Position numbers and translations under genes: made by a program
Shown: in pieces, positions 42,929-55,245 of the stretch
How positions within the stretch are numbered: the stretch's first letter is position 1
How the letters are laid out: each line of letters begins with the position of its first letter
NCBI GenBank assembly: GCA_016213205.1
Contig: JACRAZ010000090.1
Span: 1-64,000, forward strand
Origin: Burkholderiales bacterium
GTDB lineage: Bacteria; Pseudomonadota; Gammaproteobacteria; Burkholderiales; Burkholderiaceae_C
Length of the DNA stretch: 64,000 nucleotides
Reading direction: 5' to 3'
The notes under the pieces: model-generated
Databases searched by the model: none
The model's input: the letters and a program-made list of their open reading frames with translations, nothing else
What the model was told of the DNA's origin: nothing

Positions 42929-44263
42929 TCACACCCCGGCAGTGGGCTCCGCGGCCAGCTTGGGCAGCTGCCGCACGGTGCGGATCACCTCGCTGCGCCA
43001 GGCCAGCGCCGCGAGCAGCAGCCCGCCCAGGCCGGCGAACAGCAGCGTGCTGCGCAGGCCCAGGTGCTCGCCCAGCCAGCCGCCCAGCAGGGCGCCCGGG
43101 CCGGCGGGGATCAGGATCAGCCAGCGCATCGTGCTGGTCATGCGGCCCAGCAAGGGCTCGGGCGTGACCGCCTGCCGCAGCGACAGGAAGTTGATGAACA
43201 CCAGCACCGCGCCAACGCCGAACAAGGCCAGCATCGCCGCGAACGCCGCCACGCGCAGCGTGGGCGACACGGTCACCAGCGGCACCCAGGCCGGCAACAG
43301 CCAGCCCAGGCCGCAGATGGCGAAGCCCGCCACCAGCGTGGGGCCCGAGCCCAGGCGCTGGCTGATGCGGTGGCCCAGCACGCTGGCGCTGATGGTGCCC
43401 AGCCCCAGGCCCACGTAGCACAGGCCGATGGCGCGCTCGCTCAGGCCCAGCTCGCGGGTGGCGTACAGGATCTGCACCACCAGCGCGGCGTTGTGGCACA
43501 GCTGCCAGCACCCCACCGCGGTGGCCAGTGCCACCAGCAGGCGCTGGCCGCGCACGAAGTGCACGCCCTCCTTCAGGTCGCGCCAGAAGTCGGGTTCGGG
43601 GTGCGGCTCGCGCACTTCGTGCACGTGGGTGCCGCGCAGGATGGCGGCCGAGCCGATCAGCATCACGGCATCCACCAGCAGTGCCAGCGGTGCGCCGGCC
43701 AGCTTGATCAAGGCACCGGCCAGGCCCGGGCCGGCCACCTCGGCGCCGGAATTGGCGAGCGCGTTCTTCGCATGCGCCTCCACCAGCCGGTGGCGCGGCA
43801 CCACCTGCGTCAGCACGATCTGGGCGGCGCTGCCGGCGGTGGTGTTGACGGCACCGATCATGAAGCCCACCGCATAGAGCCAGCCCATCGTGAGCATGTC
43901 CAGCCACCACACCAGCGGCACGCTGGCGACCGCCAGGCCGATGGTCAGCTCGCCGGCGATGTAGACCGGCAGCTTGCGCACCCGGTCCAGCCACACGCCC
44001 GAGGGCAGCGAAAACAGCACGAAGGGCAGGATCTCGAGCGCGGTGAGCCAGCCCATCTGCGTGGGCGTGGCCTTGAGCAGCAACGCCGCGGTGAGCGGCA
44101 GCGCGAGCATCGTGACCTGGCCGCCCAGCGAGCTGATCAGGATCGAGCTCCACAGGCGCCGGTAGACGGCGTCGCGCAGCAGATCGGTGGGCGCCAGCGT
44201 CAGGCGCTCGCGCAGCGCCAGGATCAGGCGCCGGTGTGGTGTGTGCTTCAACGTGTCCCCCAT
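42929..44263 (-). CDS. MFS transporter
   Basis: A 444-residue protein with about 12 hydrophobic helices. The motif-A-like loop LPSGVWLDRVRKLPVYI lies between TM2 and TM3, and the central charged loop lies near residues 215-235 (GTHVHEVREPHPEPDFWRD). The pattern matches the EntS/DHA3-type exporter subfamily, which includes siderophore and macrolide exporters. The substrate is unknown. The gene stands alone between the lysozyme-like gene and argJ; the 212-bp gap to argJ shows nothing recognisable. Confidence 0.88.
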   Translation of the reverse strand: MGDTLKHTPHRRLILALRERLTLAPTDLLRDAVYRRLWSSILISSLGGQVTMLALPLTAALLLKATPTQMGWLTALEILPFVLFSLPSGVWLDRVRKLPVYIAGELTIGLAVASVPLVWWLDMLTMGWLYAVGFMIGAVNTTAGSAAQIVLTQVVPRHRLVEAHAKNALANSGAEVAGPGLAGALIKLAGAPLALLVDAVMLIGSAAILRGTHVHEVREPHPEPDFWRDLKEGVHFVRGQRLLVALATAVGCWQLCHNAALVVQILYATRELGLSERAIGLCYVGLGLGTISASVLGHRISQRLGSGPTLVAGFAICGLGWLLPAWVPLVTVSPTLRVAAFAAMLALFGVGAVLVFINFLSLRQAVTPEPLLGRMTSTMRWLILIPAGPGALLGGWLGEHLGLRSTLLFAGLGGLLLAALAWRSEVIRTVRQLPKLAAEPTAGV

Positions 44264-44475
44264 CGGCCGGTGTGGCGGGCCTCGTGGGCCAGCCTCCGGC
44301 GAGCGGCTATTGTGGGGGCAGGCTGCGCGCGGCGCGGCCTACAGACCTTGGCAGGTGCGGCCCCGCGGGCCAGGCCGGACCGGGCCGCTGCCGGCCGGCC
44401 TGCCCCCTTGCACAAGCGAAGCGCAGTGCGAGCCTGCGCTTGGGGACCCGCTCGCAGGGCTGCCGGGGCCCCGGT

Positions 44476-45705
44476 TCAGGACCGGTAGTCGGCGTTGATG
44501 CTGACGTAGTCGTGCGAGAGGTCGCAGGTCCACACCGTCGCGCTGGCCGCGCCGCGGTGCAGGTCCACCCGCACGGTGATCTCGGCCTGCTTCATCACGC
44601 GCTGGCCGTCTTCCTCGCGGTAGTCGGGGTGGCGGCCGCCCTGGCGGGCGACATGCACGTCGTCGAGGTACAGGTCGATCAGCCCCTGGTCGAGGTCGTC
44701 GATGCCGGCATAGCCCACCGCGCACAGGATGCGGCCGAGGTTGGGGTCGCTCGCGAAAAAGGCCGTCTTCACGAGCGGCGAGTGCGCGATGGCGTAGGCC
44801 GCGAGCTTGCACTCGTGCTCGTTGCGGCCACCGTCGATGCACACGGTGATGAACTTGGTGGCGCCTTCGCCGTCGCGCACGATGGCCTGGGCCAGCTGCT
44901 GGGACAGCGACACCAGCGCCGCACGCAGGGTCTGCGCATCGGCCGAGTCGAGCGAGCCGATCTCGGCATGCCCGGCCTGGCGCGTGGCGATCAGCACGAA
45001 GGAGTCGTTGGTCGAGGTGTCGCCATCGATCGTGACGCGGTTGAAGCTGGCATCGGCCGCCTCGGTGACCAGCGACTGCAGCAGTGCCGGCGCCACCACC
45101 GCGTCGGTGGCGATGAAGCCCAGCATCGTGGCCATGTTCGGGCGGATCATGCCCGCGCCCTTGCTGATGCCGGTGAGCGTGACCGTGCGCCCGCCGATCT
45201 GCACCTGGCGCGATGCCGCCTTGGGCAGGGTGTCGGTGGTCATGATGCCTTCGGCCGCCAACGCCCAGCCATCGGCCCGGCGCGCGGCCAGCGCGGCGGG
45301 CAGGCCGGCCTCGATGCGGTCGACCGGCAAGGTCTCCATGATCACGCCGGTGGAAAACGGCAGCACCTGCTGCGCCTGCACGCCCATCAGCGCGGCCAGT
45401 GCCGCGCAACTGCGGCGCGCGCGCGCCAGGCCGTCGGCGCCGGTGCCGGCATTGGCATTGCCGGTGTTCACCAGGATGGCGCGGACACCCACGCCGGTGG
45501 CCAGGTGCTCGCGGCACACCTGCACCGGCGCGGCGCAGAAGCGGTTCTTCGTGAACACGCCGGCCACCGCGCTGCCTTCGGCCAGGCTCACGACCACCAG
45601 GTCGCGCCGGTTGGCCTTGCGCACGCCGGCCATGGCCACGCCCAGCTCGACGCCGGGCACCGGCAGCAGGTCGGCAGGGTTCGGTGCGGTGAGGTTCACG
45701 GGCAT
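44476..45705 (-). CDS. argJ: Bifunctional glutamate N-acetyltransferase/amino-acid acetyltransferase ArgJ
   Basis: A 409-residue arginine biosynthesis enzyme that recycles acetyl groups from N-acetylornithine to glutamate. The self-cleavage site and nucleophile lie in GAGMIRPNMATMLGFIATDA (Thr193). VNTGNANAGTG and IDGDTSTNDSFVLIAT are also ArgJ signatures, and the C terminus HDYVSINADYRS is typical. The presence of the N-terminal acetyl-CoA-linked features does not by itself show whether it is mono- or bifunctional. It is co-oriented with the ABC transporter upstream (60-bp gap). Confidence 0.95.
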   Translation of the reverse strand: MPVNLTAPNPADLLPVPGVELGVAMAGVRKANRRDLVVVSLAEGSAVAGVFTKNRFCAAPVQVCREHLATGVGVRAILVNTGNANAGTGADGLARARRSCAALAALMGVQAQQVLPFSTGVIMETLPVDRIEAGLPAALAARRADGWALAAEGIMTTDTLPKAASRQVQIGGRTVTLTGISKGAGMIRPNMATMLGFIATDAVVAPALLQSLVTEAADASFNRVTIDGDTSTNDSFVLIATRQAGHAEIGSLDSADAQTLRAALVSLSQQLAQAIVRDGEGATKFITVCIDGGRNEHECKLAAYAIAHSPLVKTAFFASDPNLGRILCAVGYAGIDDLDQGLIDLYLDDVHVARQGGRHPDYREEDGQRVMKQAEITVRVDLHRGAASATVWTCDLSHDYVSINADYRS

Positions 45706-45765
45706 GGCAGGGCTCCAGTCAAGCGGGTGGGCATTGTAGGCAGGCCGGGCGGTGGCAGCGGGGGG

Positions 45766-47118
45766 TCAGGGCCGCCTGCCGGCGGGGGGGCCGGCATCCG
45801 TTTCGCCGCCCGGCAGGTGGATGCGGCGCGCATGCAGGTCGTAGCCGAACACCTCGCCATGGCGACCCCACTCGATCACGGTGCGCAGCGTCTGGGCGGC
45901 TTCGCGCGCATCCATGTGCTGCTGCAGCAGGCGCAGGAAGGCCTTCTCGGGCATCGCGCCCTGCGGGTGCTGTTCCAGGGCATGGCGGATGTGCGCCACC
46001 AGCGGCACATGGGCCAGCAGCTGCTGGCCGAAGATCTCGCGCCGCAGGGTGTGGCTGCCGTCCACGTAGCGCCGGCCCAGCGGCGTGAGCTGCAGTTCGC
46101 CCTGGACCAGGTGCGCCAGTCCTAACAGAGAAACGGCGCGTGTCACCGGCAGCAGCTGCGCATCGGTGAGCTCGGTGCTGGCGGCCACCACCGGCAGCGT
46201 GGCACGGCCCGGCATCGGTGCGCGGGCCAGGCGTTCGAGCAGGTTGATGATCGCGGTGACGCTCGCGGCCGGCAGCCGGTCGATCAGGTGCAGCCGGTCC
46301 GGCTCCATGCCATCGCGGGTGGTCGGCGCGGCGCCGGCGGTCATCAGGCCATAGACCTCGTCGACCAGTTCGCGCACCTCCAGGCTGTCGGCCAGGCGCG
46401 GGCGTGGCAGCGGCACCGGCAACTCGGCACGCAAGCGGCCGGGGTCGCTGCCCAGCACCAGGATGCGGTCGGCCATCAGCACGGCTTCCTCGATGTCGTG
46501 CGAGACCACCAGCATCGCCCGTGTCGGCAGCGCGCCGGTTCGCCACAGCGCCAGGATGTCCTCGCGCAGGCGCTCGCCGGTGAGCACGTCCAGCGCCGAG
46601 AAGGCCTCGTCCATCAGCAGCACCTCGGGCTCGACCACCAGCGCGCGGGCGATGCCCACGCGCTGGCGCATGCCGCCGGACAGCTCGCGCGGCAACGCGC
46701 CTTCGAAGCCGGCCAGGCCGATCAGCGCAATGGCCTGGTGCGCGCGCCGCTCGCGCTCGGCCGCGGGCACGCCGCGCGCCTCCAGCCCCAGCTCGACATT
46801 GCCCTGCACCGTGAGCCAGGGGAACAGCGCGAACGACTGGAACACCATCGCCACGCCATGCACCGGCCCGTACACGGGCTGGCCGCGGTAGTGCACGCTG
46901 CCGACATCGGCGCCGATCAGCCCGGCCAGGATGCGCAGCACCGTGCTCTTGCCGGAGCCCGAGGGGCCCAGCAGCGCCACGATCTCGCCATCGCGCAGCA
47001 CCAGGTCGATGTGGTCGAGCACCGGGCGCAGCGTGCCGTCGGCGGCGCGGAAGGACTTGCACACGCCCTGCAGCGCCAGCAGCGGGCCGGTCCTGGCAGC
47101 GTCGTGCGGCTCACGCAT
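45766..47118 (-). CDS. NitT/TauT-type ABC transporter ATP-binding protein with C-terminal AAA-associated domain
   Basis: A 450-residue protein. The ATPase half (about 12-260) has Walker A GPSGSGKST, LSGGMRQRVGIARAL, Walker B LLMDEAFSALD and switch VVSHDIEEA. The C-terminal half (about 280-440) is the AAA-associated domain found in nitrate/sulfonate/bicarbonate-type ATPases, probably regulatory. It overlaps the permease gene by 8 bp. No binding protein is encoded in the window, so the substrate is unknown. A Pro/Gly-rich tail ends it. Confidence 0.88.
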   Translation of the reverse strand: MREPHDAARTGPLLALQGVCKSFRAADGTLRPVLDHIDLVLRDGEIVALLGPSGSGKSTVLRILAGLIGADVGSVHYRGQPVYGPVHGVAMVFQSFALFPWLTVQGNVELGLEARGVPAAERERRAHQAIALIGLAGFEGALPRELSGGMRQRVGIARALVVEPEVLLMDEAFSALDVLTGERLREDILALWRTGALPTRAMLVVSHDIEEAVLMADRILVLGSDPGRLRAELPVPLPRPRLADSLEVRELVDEVYGLMTAGAAPTTRDGMEPDRLHLIDRLPAASVTAIINLLERLARAPMPGRATLPVVAASTELTDAQLLPVTRAVSLLGLAHLVQGELQLTPLGRRYVDGSHTLRREIFGQQLLAHVPLVAHIRHALEQHPQGAMPEKAFLRLLQQHMDAREAAQTLRTVIEWGRHGEVFGYDLHARRIHLPGGETDAGPPAGRRP

Positions 47119-48841
47119 GCCAGCGCTCCTCGGCCAACCGGTACAGCCGTCGCCACACCAGCCGGTTCAGGCCCATCACGAAGACGCACATCACGCCGAT
47201 GCCCAGCACCGTGCGCGGGAAGTCGCCCGCCGCCGTGGTCTGCGCGATGTAGGCGCCCAGGCCCTGGGCCTGCAAGGTGGTGTCGCCCCAGCTGACGTAC
47301 TCGCTGACGATGCTGGCGTTCCACGAGCCGCCGCTGGCGGTGATGGCACCGGTCACCACGCTCGGAAACACCGCCGGCAGCAGGAAGCGCTTCCAGCGCT
47401 GCCAGCCGGCCAGGCCCAGGTTGTCGGCCGCGTCGCGCAGCTCCGCCGGGATCGACGAGGCACCGGCGATCACGTTGAACAGCAGGTACCACTGGGTGCC
47501 GAACACCATCAGCGGCGAGAGCCACCAGTCGGGGTCGAGCCGCCAGTGCACGATGGCCACCACCACCAGCGGGAACATCAGGTTGGCCGGAAACGCGGCC
47601 AGGAGCTGCGCCAGCGCCTGCAGCCGGGCGGCCCAGGCCGGCCGCAGGCCGATCCACACGCCCACGGGCACCCACACCAGCGCGGCCAGCGTGATCAGCA
47701 CCAGCACCCGCAGCAGCGTGTACACGCCCAGCAGCAGCACCTGGGCCACCTCGGCCCAGCCGACGCTGGCGTGCACGAACTGCAGCAGGCGCACGCTGGC
47801 CACCACCACGGCCAGCGCGAGCAGGCCGTTCAGCACCTGTTGCCACGGCGGCGAGCCGGCCCGCGGGCGGGCGGCGGGCGAACGTCCATCGTGCCGGCGC
47901 CGCATCAGCGCGAAGCTGGCCTGCAGCACCCGGCCCAGTGCCTGCCGGCCGCGACGCAGCCCGCGGTTGCGGCGCAGTGCGTGCAGCAGCCAGGCGCCGG
48001 GTGCCGCGTCCGGATGGCCCTCCTCGAACCGGAACCGGTCGGCCCAGGCCACCAGAGGGCGGAACACCAGCTGGTCGACCACGACGATGCCGATGCCCAT
48101 GGCCAGGATGGCCCAGGCCACGGCGGCCAGGTCGCGGGCCTGGATCGCCAGCGCGATGTAGGAGCCGATGCCCGGCAGCAGGATGTGCTGGCCCGACACC
48201 GAGATGGCCTCGGCCGCCACGACGAAGAACCAGCCCCCGGACATCGACATCATCATGTTCCACACCAGCCCCGGCATCGCAAAGGGCAGGTCCAGGCGGC
48301 AGAAGCGTTGCCAGCCCGAGAGCTGGAACACGCGTGCGGCCTCGTCCAGTTCGCTGGGCACCGTGCGCATCGACTGGTAGAGGCTGAATGCCATGTTCCA
48401 GGCCTGCGAGGTGAAGATCGCGAAGATGGCCGCGCACTCCACGCCCAGCAGCCGACCCGGGAACAGCACGATGAAGCCGGTGACGGTGATCGACAGGAAG
48501 CCGAGGATCGGGATCGACTGCAGGATGTCCAGCAGCGGCACGAGCAGGCGCGCGGCCCAGGCCGAGCGCGCCGCCAGCACCGCGAACACGCAGGCGAACA
48601 GCAGCGAGGCCAGCAATGCCAGTGCCATGCGCAACAGGGTGCGCAGCAGGTCGTAGGGCAGGTGCGCCGGGTCCAGGGACAGCGGCAGCGGCTCGCCCAG
48701 CTGGTAGGGCCGCAGCATGCCGGCACCGGCATAGGCCAGCAGGCCGAACACGGCCAGCACCAGGGGCAGCAGCGCCCAATCCCAGCCCGCGCCACCGGCG
48801 GCGGCCAGCGGGGGCAGCGGCGGGCGGTGTTGCGCGGCCAT
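47111..48841 (-). CDS. NitT/TauT-type ABC transporter permease, fused double-permease
   Basis: A 576-residue protein made of two BPD-type permease domains in tandem. Each has its own EAA loop: ELDEAARVFQLSGWQRFCRL in the first half (about 70-265) and ELRDAADNLGLAGWQRWKRF in the second (about 350-560). About twelve membrane helices are predicted. This covers both halves of the channel in one chain. The ATG at 48841 (MAAQHRPPLPPL) is used; the frame is open upstream but the extension is Arg/Pro-rich. It pairs with the ATPase gene downstream. Confidence 0.87.
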   Translation of the reverse strand: MAAQHRPPLPPLAAAGGAGWDWALLPLVLAVFGLLAYAGAGMLRPYQLGEPLPLSLDPAHLPYDLLRTLLRMALALLASLLFACVFAVLAARSAWAARLLVPLLDILQSIPILGFLSITVTGFIVLFPGRLLGVECAAIFAIFTSQAWNMAFSLYQSMRTVPSELDEAARVFQLSGWQRFCRLDLPFAMPGLVWNMMMSMSGGWFFVVAAEAISVSGQHILLPGIGSYIALAIQARDLAAVAWAILAMGIGIVVVDQLVFRPLVAWADRFRFEEGHPDAAPGAWLLHALRRNRGLRRGRQALGRVLQASFALMRRRHDGRSPAARPRAGSPPWQQVLNGLLALAVVVASVRLLQFVHASVGWAEVAQVLLLGVYTLLRVLVLITLAALVWVPVGVWIGLRPAWAARLQALAQLLAAFPANLMFPLVVVAIVHWRLDPDWWLSPLMVFGTQWYLLFNVIAGASSIPAELRDAADNLGLAGWQRWKRFLLPAVFPSVVTGAITASGGSWNASIVSEYVSWGDTTLQAQGLGAYIAQTTAAGDFPRTVLGIGVMCVFVMGLNRLVWRRLYRLAEERWHA

Positions 48842-48886
48842 GGGCCGATGATGCGCGCGGCCCGGGCCGCGGCGCATTGTTCCCGG

Positions 48887-49465
48887 TCAGCCGCCCGGCA
48901 TCGGATGCCGCGGCGCCAGGGCGGCGAACATCACCATGTCGCACAAGGCGCCCTGCGCGTCACGCTCGTAGCCCTTCAGCAGGCCCTCGCGCTGCAGGCC
49001 CAGACGCTCGGCGAACACCAGTGCCCGGGTGTTGCGGGCGTCACTGAGCGCCTGGATGCGCGCCAGGCCGAGCGAGAAGCCCAGCGCCATCACCGCCAGC
49101 ACGGCCTCGCGCATCAGGCCCTGGCCGGCGTGGGCCTCGTCCACGACATAGCCCACCTCGCCTCGCGGGGCCTCGAAGTCGAAGCTGTGCAGATCGACGC
49201 GGCCCACGTAGGCGCCGCTGTCACGGTGAAAGGCGTTGAAGATCACGCACTCACCGGTGTCGAACAGCTCGGCGCCACGGCGGCAGAACTGTTCGCTCCA
49301 GGCAAGGTCACGGGCCTGCTGGCCCCAGCCGACGAAGCGCAGCGCGGGCAGCGTGCGCAGCAGGCTGTCGACGAAGGCCGCGGCATGCTCGACGCGCGGT
49401 GCCTCGAGCCGCAGGCGCGGCGTGTCCAGCCTGCGGGGCGCGGCGATCAGGTCCTGGCGGTCCAT
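48887..49465 (-). CDS. GNAT family N-acetyltransferase (RimJ/RimL-like)
   Basis: A 192-residue enzyme. The family pattern is visible in DTPRLRLEAPRVEHAAAFVD at the N terminus and in the acetyl-CoA-binding region GEVGYVVDEAHAGQGLMREA (Q/R-x-x-G-x-G/A-like). The segment ALSDARNTRALVFAERLGLQREGLLKGY is typical of RimJ/RimL-type acetyltransferases that modify protein N termini or small molecules. The target is unknown. It lies 45 bp before the permease gene and 42 bp after secA on the same strand. Confidence 0.86.
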   Translation of the reverse strand: MDRQDLIAAPRRLDTPRLRLEAPRVEHAAAFVDSLLRTLPALRFVGWGQQARDLAWSEQFCRRGAELFDTGECVIFNAFHRDSGAYVGRVDLHSFDFEAPRGEVGYVVDEAHAGQGLMREAVLAVMALGFSLGLARIQALSDARNTRALVFAERLGLQREGLLKGYERDAQGALCDMVMFAALAPRHPMPGG

Positions 49466-49507
49466 GCGCGCCTGGCGCGGCCGGTGCCCTTGCCGCGCCG
49501 CGCGCGG

Positions 49508-52252
<2,745 letters not shown>

Positions 52253-52382
52253 GCGGTGTCGGGGCAAGGGTCGACGGCCGGGCGCGGCGCCGCGCATCGG
52301 GCCCGGTGGGGCCGGCGCGTGGCGTTCTATGGCCTGGGCAGGCGGGGCTACTGGCGCAGCCGCCGCAAAGTTTCGCAGTCTA

Positions 52383-53330
52383 TCACCCGGGGGTGCGGGC
52401 CTTGGCCAGCGCCGGGCCGGCCAGGAAGCGGGCCGGATCCTGCGGCGCACCGTCCACCAGCACCTCGAAGTGCAGGTGGGGGCCGGTCGAGCGCCCGGTG
52501 TTGCCCACCTCGGCCACGCGCTGGCCCCGCTTGACCAGATCGCCTTGACGCACGTGGAGCTTCGAGACATGCGCATAGCGGGTGACCAGGCCCCTGCCAT
52601 GGTCGATCTCGAGCACCTGGCCGTACTGCGGGTGCCACTCGGTGGCCAGCACCACGCCACCGGCAGCGGCCACGATGGTGGTGCCGGTGTCGGCCGGGAA
52701 GTCCAGCCCGGAATGCAGCGCCGCGCGGCCGGTGATCGGATCGGGCCGCACCCCGAAGCCCGAGCCCACCGGCCCGTCCACCGGCAGCACGCTGGGCACC
52801 AGCAAGGTCTGCAGGCGCGACTCCAGCAGGCGCGACTCGATCAGCGTGAACAGGTCGGTGCCCAGCGCGGTGCGGTCGTCCATCTGCGTGAGGGCGCGGT
52901 TCAGTTCGTCCAGGCCCGGCTGGGTGACCGGCAGGTACACCCCACCCTGGCCGCCGGCGGCCTTGGGCGACGGGACCGCCGGCTTGAGCCCCCCGGCCTC
53001 CACGCCGGCGAGGCTGGAGACACGGTCGCCCATGGCTTCCAGCTTCACGAGCTTGGCCTGCAACTCGCCCACCTTCTGCGCCATGGCGTCCAGGCTGTCG
53101 CGCATGAAGCGCTCGCGCTGCGCGAGTTCCATGCGCACGATCGGACGCACGATCTGGCTCACCACCGGCCAGCCGTCGTGCACGGCCTTCAGGAACACGA
53201 AGTGGTAGACGGTGCCCGACAGCAGCACCAGCACGCTGGTCAGGGCCGCCAGCATGCCCAGCAACTGCAGGCGGCTGAACTGCAGCACGCGGGTGCGTGC
53301 CATCGTGCCGTGGGTGATCATGATCTGCAT
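52383..53330 (-). CDS. M23 family metallopeptidase (LytM-type)
   Basis: A 315-residue protein with one N-terminal membrane helix (about residues 24-46), a coiled-coil-like periplasmic stretch (about 60-110), and a C-terminal M23 domain. The zinc ligands are in HSGLDFPADTGTTI (His-x-x-x-Asp) and HLHFEV (His-x-His), so the active site appears complete. It cleaves peptidoglycan cross-bridges or regulates amidases. The ATG at 53330 is used. It is followed by secA, and a DciA-like gene diverges from it. Confidence 0.9.
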   Translation of the reverse strand: MQIMITHGTMARTRVLQFSRLQLLGMLAALTSVLVLLSGTVYHFVFLKAVHDGWPVVSQIVRPIVRMELAQRERFMRDSLDAMAQKVGELQAKLVKLEAMGDRVSSLAGVEAGGLKPAVPSPKAAGGQGGVYLPVTQPGLDELNRALTQMDDRTALGTDLFTLIESRLLESRLQTLLVPSVLPVDGPVGSGFGVRPDPITGRAALHSGLDFPADTGTTIVAAAGGVVLATEWHPQYGQVLEIDHGRGLVTRYAHVSKLHVRQGDLVKRGQRVAEVGNTGRSTGPHLHFEVLVDGAPQDPARFLAGPALAKARTPG

Positions 53331-53478
53331 CGGCCGGTTCTCCTGTGCGGGGTGCACGGTCGCCCGAAAGGCTGGCGAGGCTACGCCGAAGCGGCCCGCG
53401 GATCAAGCCGGGGCACTGCGCCGGCCGGAACGGCGGGCCGGCCGGCGGCGCCACGGGCCGGACCACTACACTGCCGCG

Positions 53479-53790
53479 ATGGCCTCCAGTTACCCCAGCC
53501 GCACCGTGACGATCGATGCCGCGCTGGCCTCGAACGAGGCGCTGGGCCGCCTGAGCGAACGTCTGCGCGCCTCGCAGGCCTGCTTCGAGGCCATTGGCCC
53601 GCTGCTGCCGCCCCCCTTGCGTGCGCAGTTGCGGCCCGGCCCCTGGGACGACGAGGGCTGGACCCTGCTGGCGCCCAACAACGCCGTGGCCGCCAAGTTG
53701 CGCCAGTTGGTGCCGGCGCTCGAGGCCCGGGTGGTCGCGGCAGGCTGGCCGGCGCGGCCGATTCGCGTGCGCATCATGACCAGTTCATGA
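53479..53790 (+). CDS. DciA-like (DUF721) protein
   Basis: A 103-residue protein. The segment QLRPGPWDDEGWTLLAPNNA, followed by AVAAKLRQLVPALEARV, resembles the DUF721/DciA fold, which loads the replicative helicase DnaB. It shares a divergent 148-bp intergenic region with the M23 gene. The first 30 residues (SSYPSRTVTIDAALASNEAL) are the helical lead-in. The family assignment rests on fold-like pattern and neighbourhood (DUF721 / M23 / secA). Confidence 0.7.
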   Translation: MASSYPSRTVTIDAALASNEALGRLSERLRASQACFEAIGPLLPPPLRAQLRPGPWDDEGWTLLAPNNAVAAKLRQLVPALEARVVAAGWPARPIRVRIMTSS

Positions 53791-54011
53791 CCGGCCAGGC
53801 CTCGAACTAGGGAGGCCTCGGTCGATCGGCGCCCACCGCGGCGCCCGCGCGGCGAGCCCAGTTCACCGGGGAAAAGGCGCATCGACGCGGCGCCGCGAGT
53901 GCCAGATGCCGCTCGTCGCATGTTCAATTGTGCGGATTGACGCGCAGGCCCCGCCCGCTATCGTCCAAGCCAGAGCAGAAGAACCCGCCTGCGCTGGCGC
54001 GGAGCCCCCTC

Positions 54012-55157
54012 ATGAACCTGTCGATCCCTGCCGCAGTGCCCTCCCGTGCGATGCCGATGCACGAGCCGACCACGATGCCCATGCCCACCGAGCCGGTGGC
54101 CTGGCGTCGATGGGCCGATGCCATGCCCGACATCTGCCTCTGGCTGGACCCGCACACCGGCCGCATCGTCGATTGCAACCGCGCGGTGTTCGGGGCGCTG
54201 GGCTACAGCCGCACCGAAGTGTTCGGCTGGCCCCTGCAGGCCCTGGCCGAGCCGCGCAACCTGCTCGCCGCCGCGGCCACCTGGCGCAGCCTGGCGGCCT
54301 GCCAGGCCCTGCGTGACGCCGATTGCACGCTGCGCGCACGCAACGGGTTCGAGGTGGCCGTGAGCGCCAGCGCGAGCCCTGTGCTCAATGCCGAGGGCAA
54401 GGTGGTCGCCGGCCTGGTGGTGCTGCGCGACATCACCGAACGCCGCAAGCGCGAGCAGATGCTGCAAGCGCGCAAGCGCCAGCTCAAGAGCCTGGCGTTC
54501 GAACTCTCCGAGGCCGAGGCCCGTGAGCGTGCACGCATCGCCCAGGGCCTGCACGATGAGCTCGGCAAGGCACTGGCCCATGCCCGGCTCAAGCTTCAGC
54601 AACTGGCCGGTTCGGCCGTGGCAACGGGCACCGCAGCGCTGGCCGACCTGGACGACCTGCTGGCCCGTGCCCAGGCCGGCACGCAGGCCGCCTCCTTCGA
54701 GCTGAGCTGCCCGCTGCTGCAGACCATGGGGCTGCAGGCCGCCATTGAGCACCTGGCCCAGCGCCTCACCCGTGAAGGCCCGCTGATCGCACGGGTGGAG
54801 GGCGAGATCCCCACCGACCTGGCCATGCCGGACACCACCCGCGCGGTGGTGTTCCGGGTGCTGCGCGAACTCGCGAACAACGCCCGCCGGCATGCGCGCG
54901 CCAGGCACCTGTGGTTCCGCATCCAGCCCGAGGCCGAACGCCTGAGCATCGTGGTCGGTGACGACGGTTGTGGCTTCGATGTCGGCCGCCTGCCCACCGG
55001 CGCCGGTGCAGAAGGGGGCTGCGGCCTCTTTGCCGCCGATGCGCAGATGCAGGCGGTGGGCGGCCGCTTGCTGGTGCAGTCGCGGCCCGGGCGTGGCACC
55101 CGGGCGGCCGTGCTGCTGCCGCTGGTGACCAGCGATCCACCGGAGACCCTGCTCTGA
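54012..55157 (+). CDS. PAS-domain sensor histidine kinase (NarX/DegS-type, HisKA_3)
   Basis: A 381-residue cytoplasmic kinase. A PAS domain (about 38-150, with DICLWLDPHTGRIVDCNRAV) precedes the dimerisation helix with the phospho-acceptor His in RARIAQGLHDELGKALAHAR. The ATPase domain (about 265-375) has LRELANNARRHARA (N box) and GDDGCGFDVG (G1 box), ending in GGRLLVQSRPGRGTRAAVLLPL. No membrane helix is seen, so the signal is probably internal (redox or ligand through PAS). No response regulator gene adjoins it. The ATG at 54012 begins just ahead of the PAS domain; upstream 222 bp hold no recognisable feature. Confidence 0.88.
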   Translation: MNLSIPAAVPSRAMPMHEPTTMPMPTEPVAWRRWADAMPDICLWLDPHTGRIVDCNRAVFGALGYSRTEVFGWPLQALAEPRNLLAAAATWRSLAACQALRDADCTLRARNGFEVAVSASASPVLNAEGKVVAGLVVLRDITERRKREQMLQARKRQLKSLAFELSEAEARERARIAQGLHDELGKALAHARLKLQQLAGSAVATGTAALADLDDLLARAQAGTQAASFELSCPLLQTMGLQAAIEHLAQRLTREGPLIARVEGEIPTDLAMPDTTRAVVFRVLRELANNARRHARARHLWFRIQPEAERLSIVVGDDGCGFDVGRLPTGAGAEGGCGLFAADAQMQAVGGRLLVQSRPGRGTRAAVLLPLVTSDPPETLL

Positions 55158-55245
55158 CACCGCCGCCGCGGCGCCCACGGGCCTGCCGGACCGCAGCCAC
55201 CCGCTGCTACGATCGGGCGCCACCGCGGCACCGCAGGAGGCGCCG

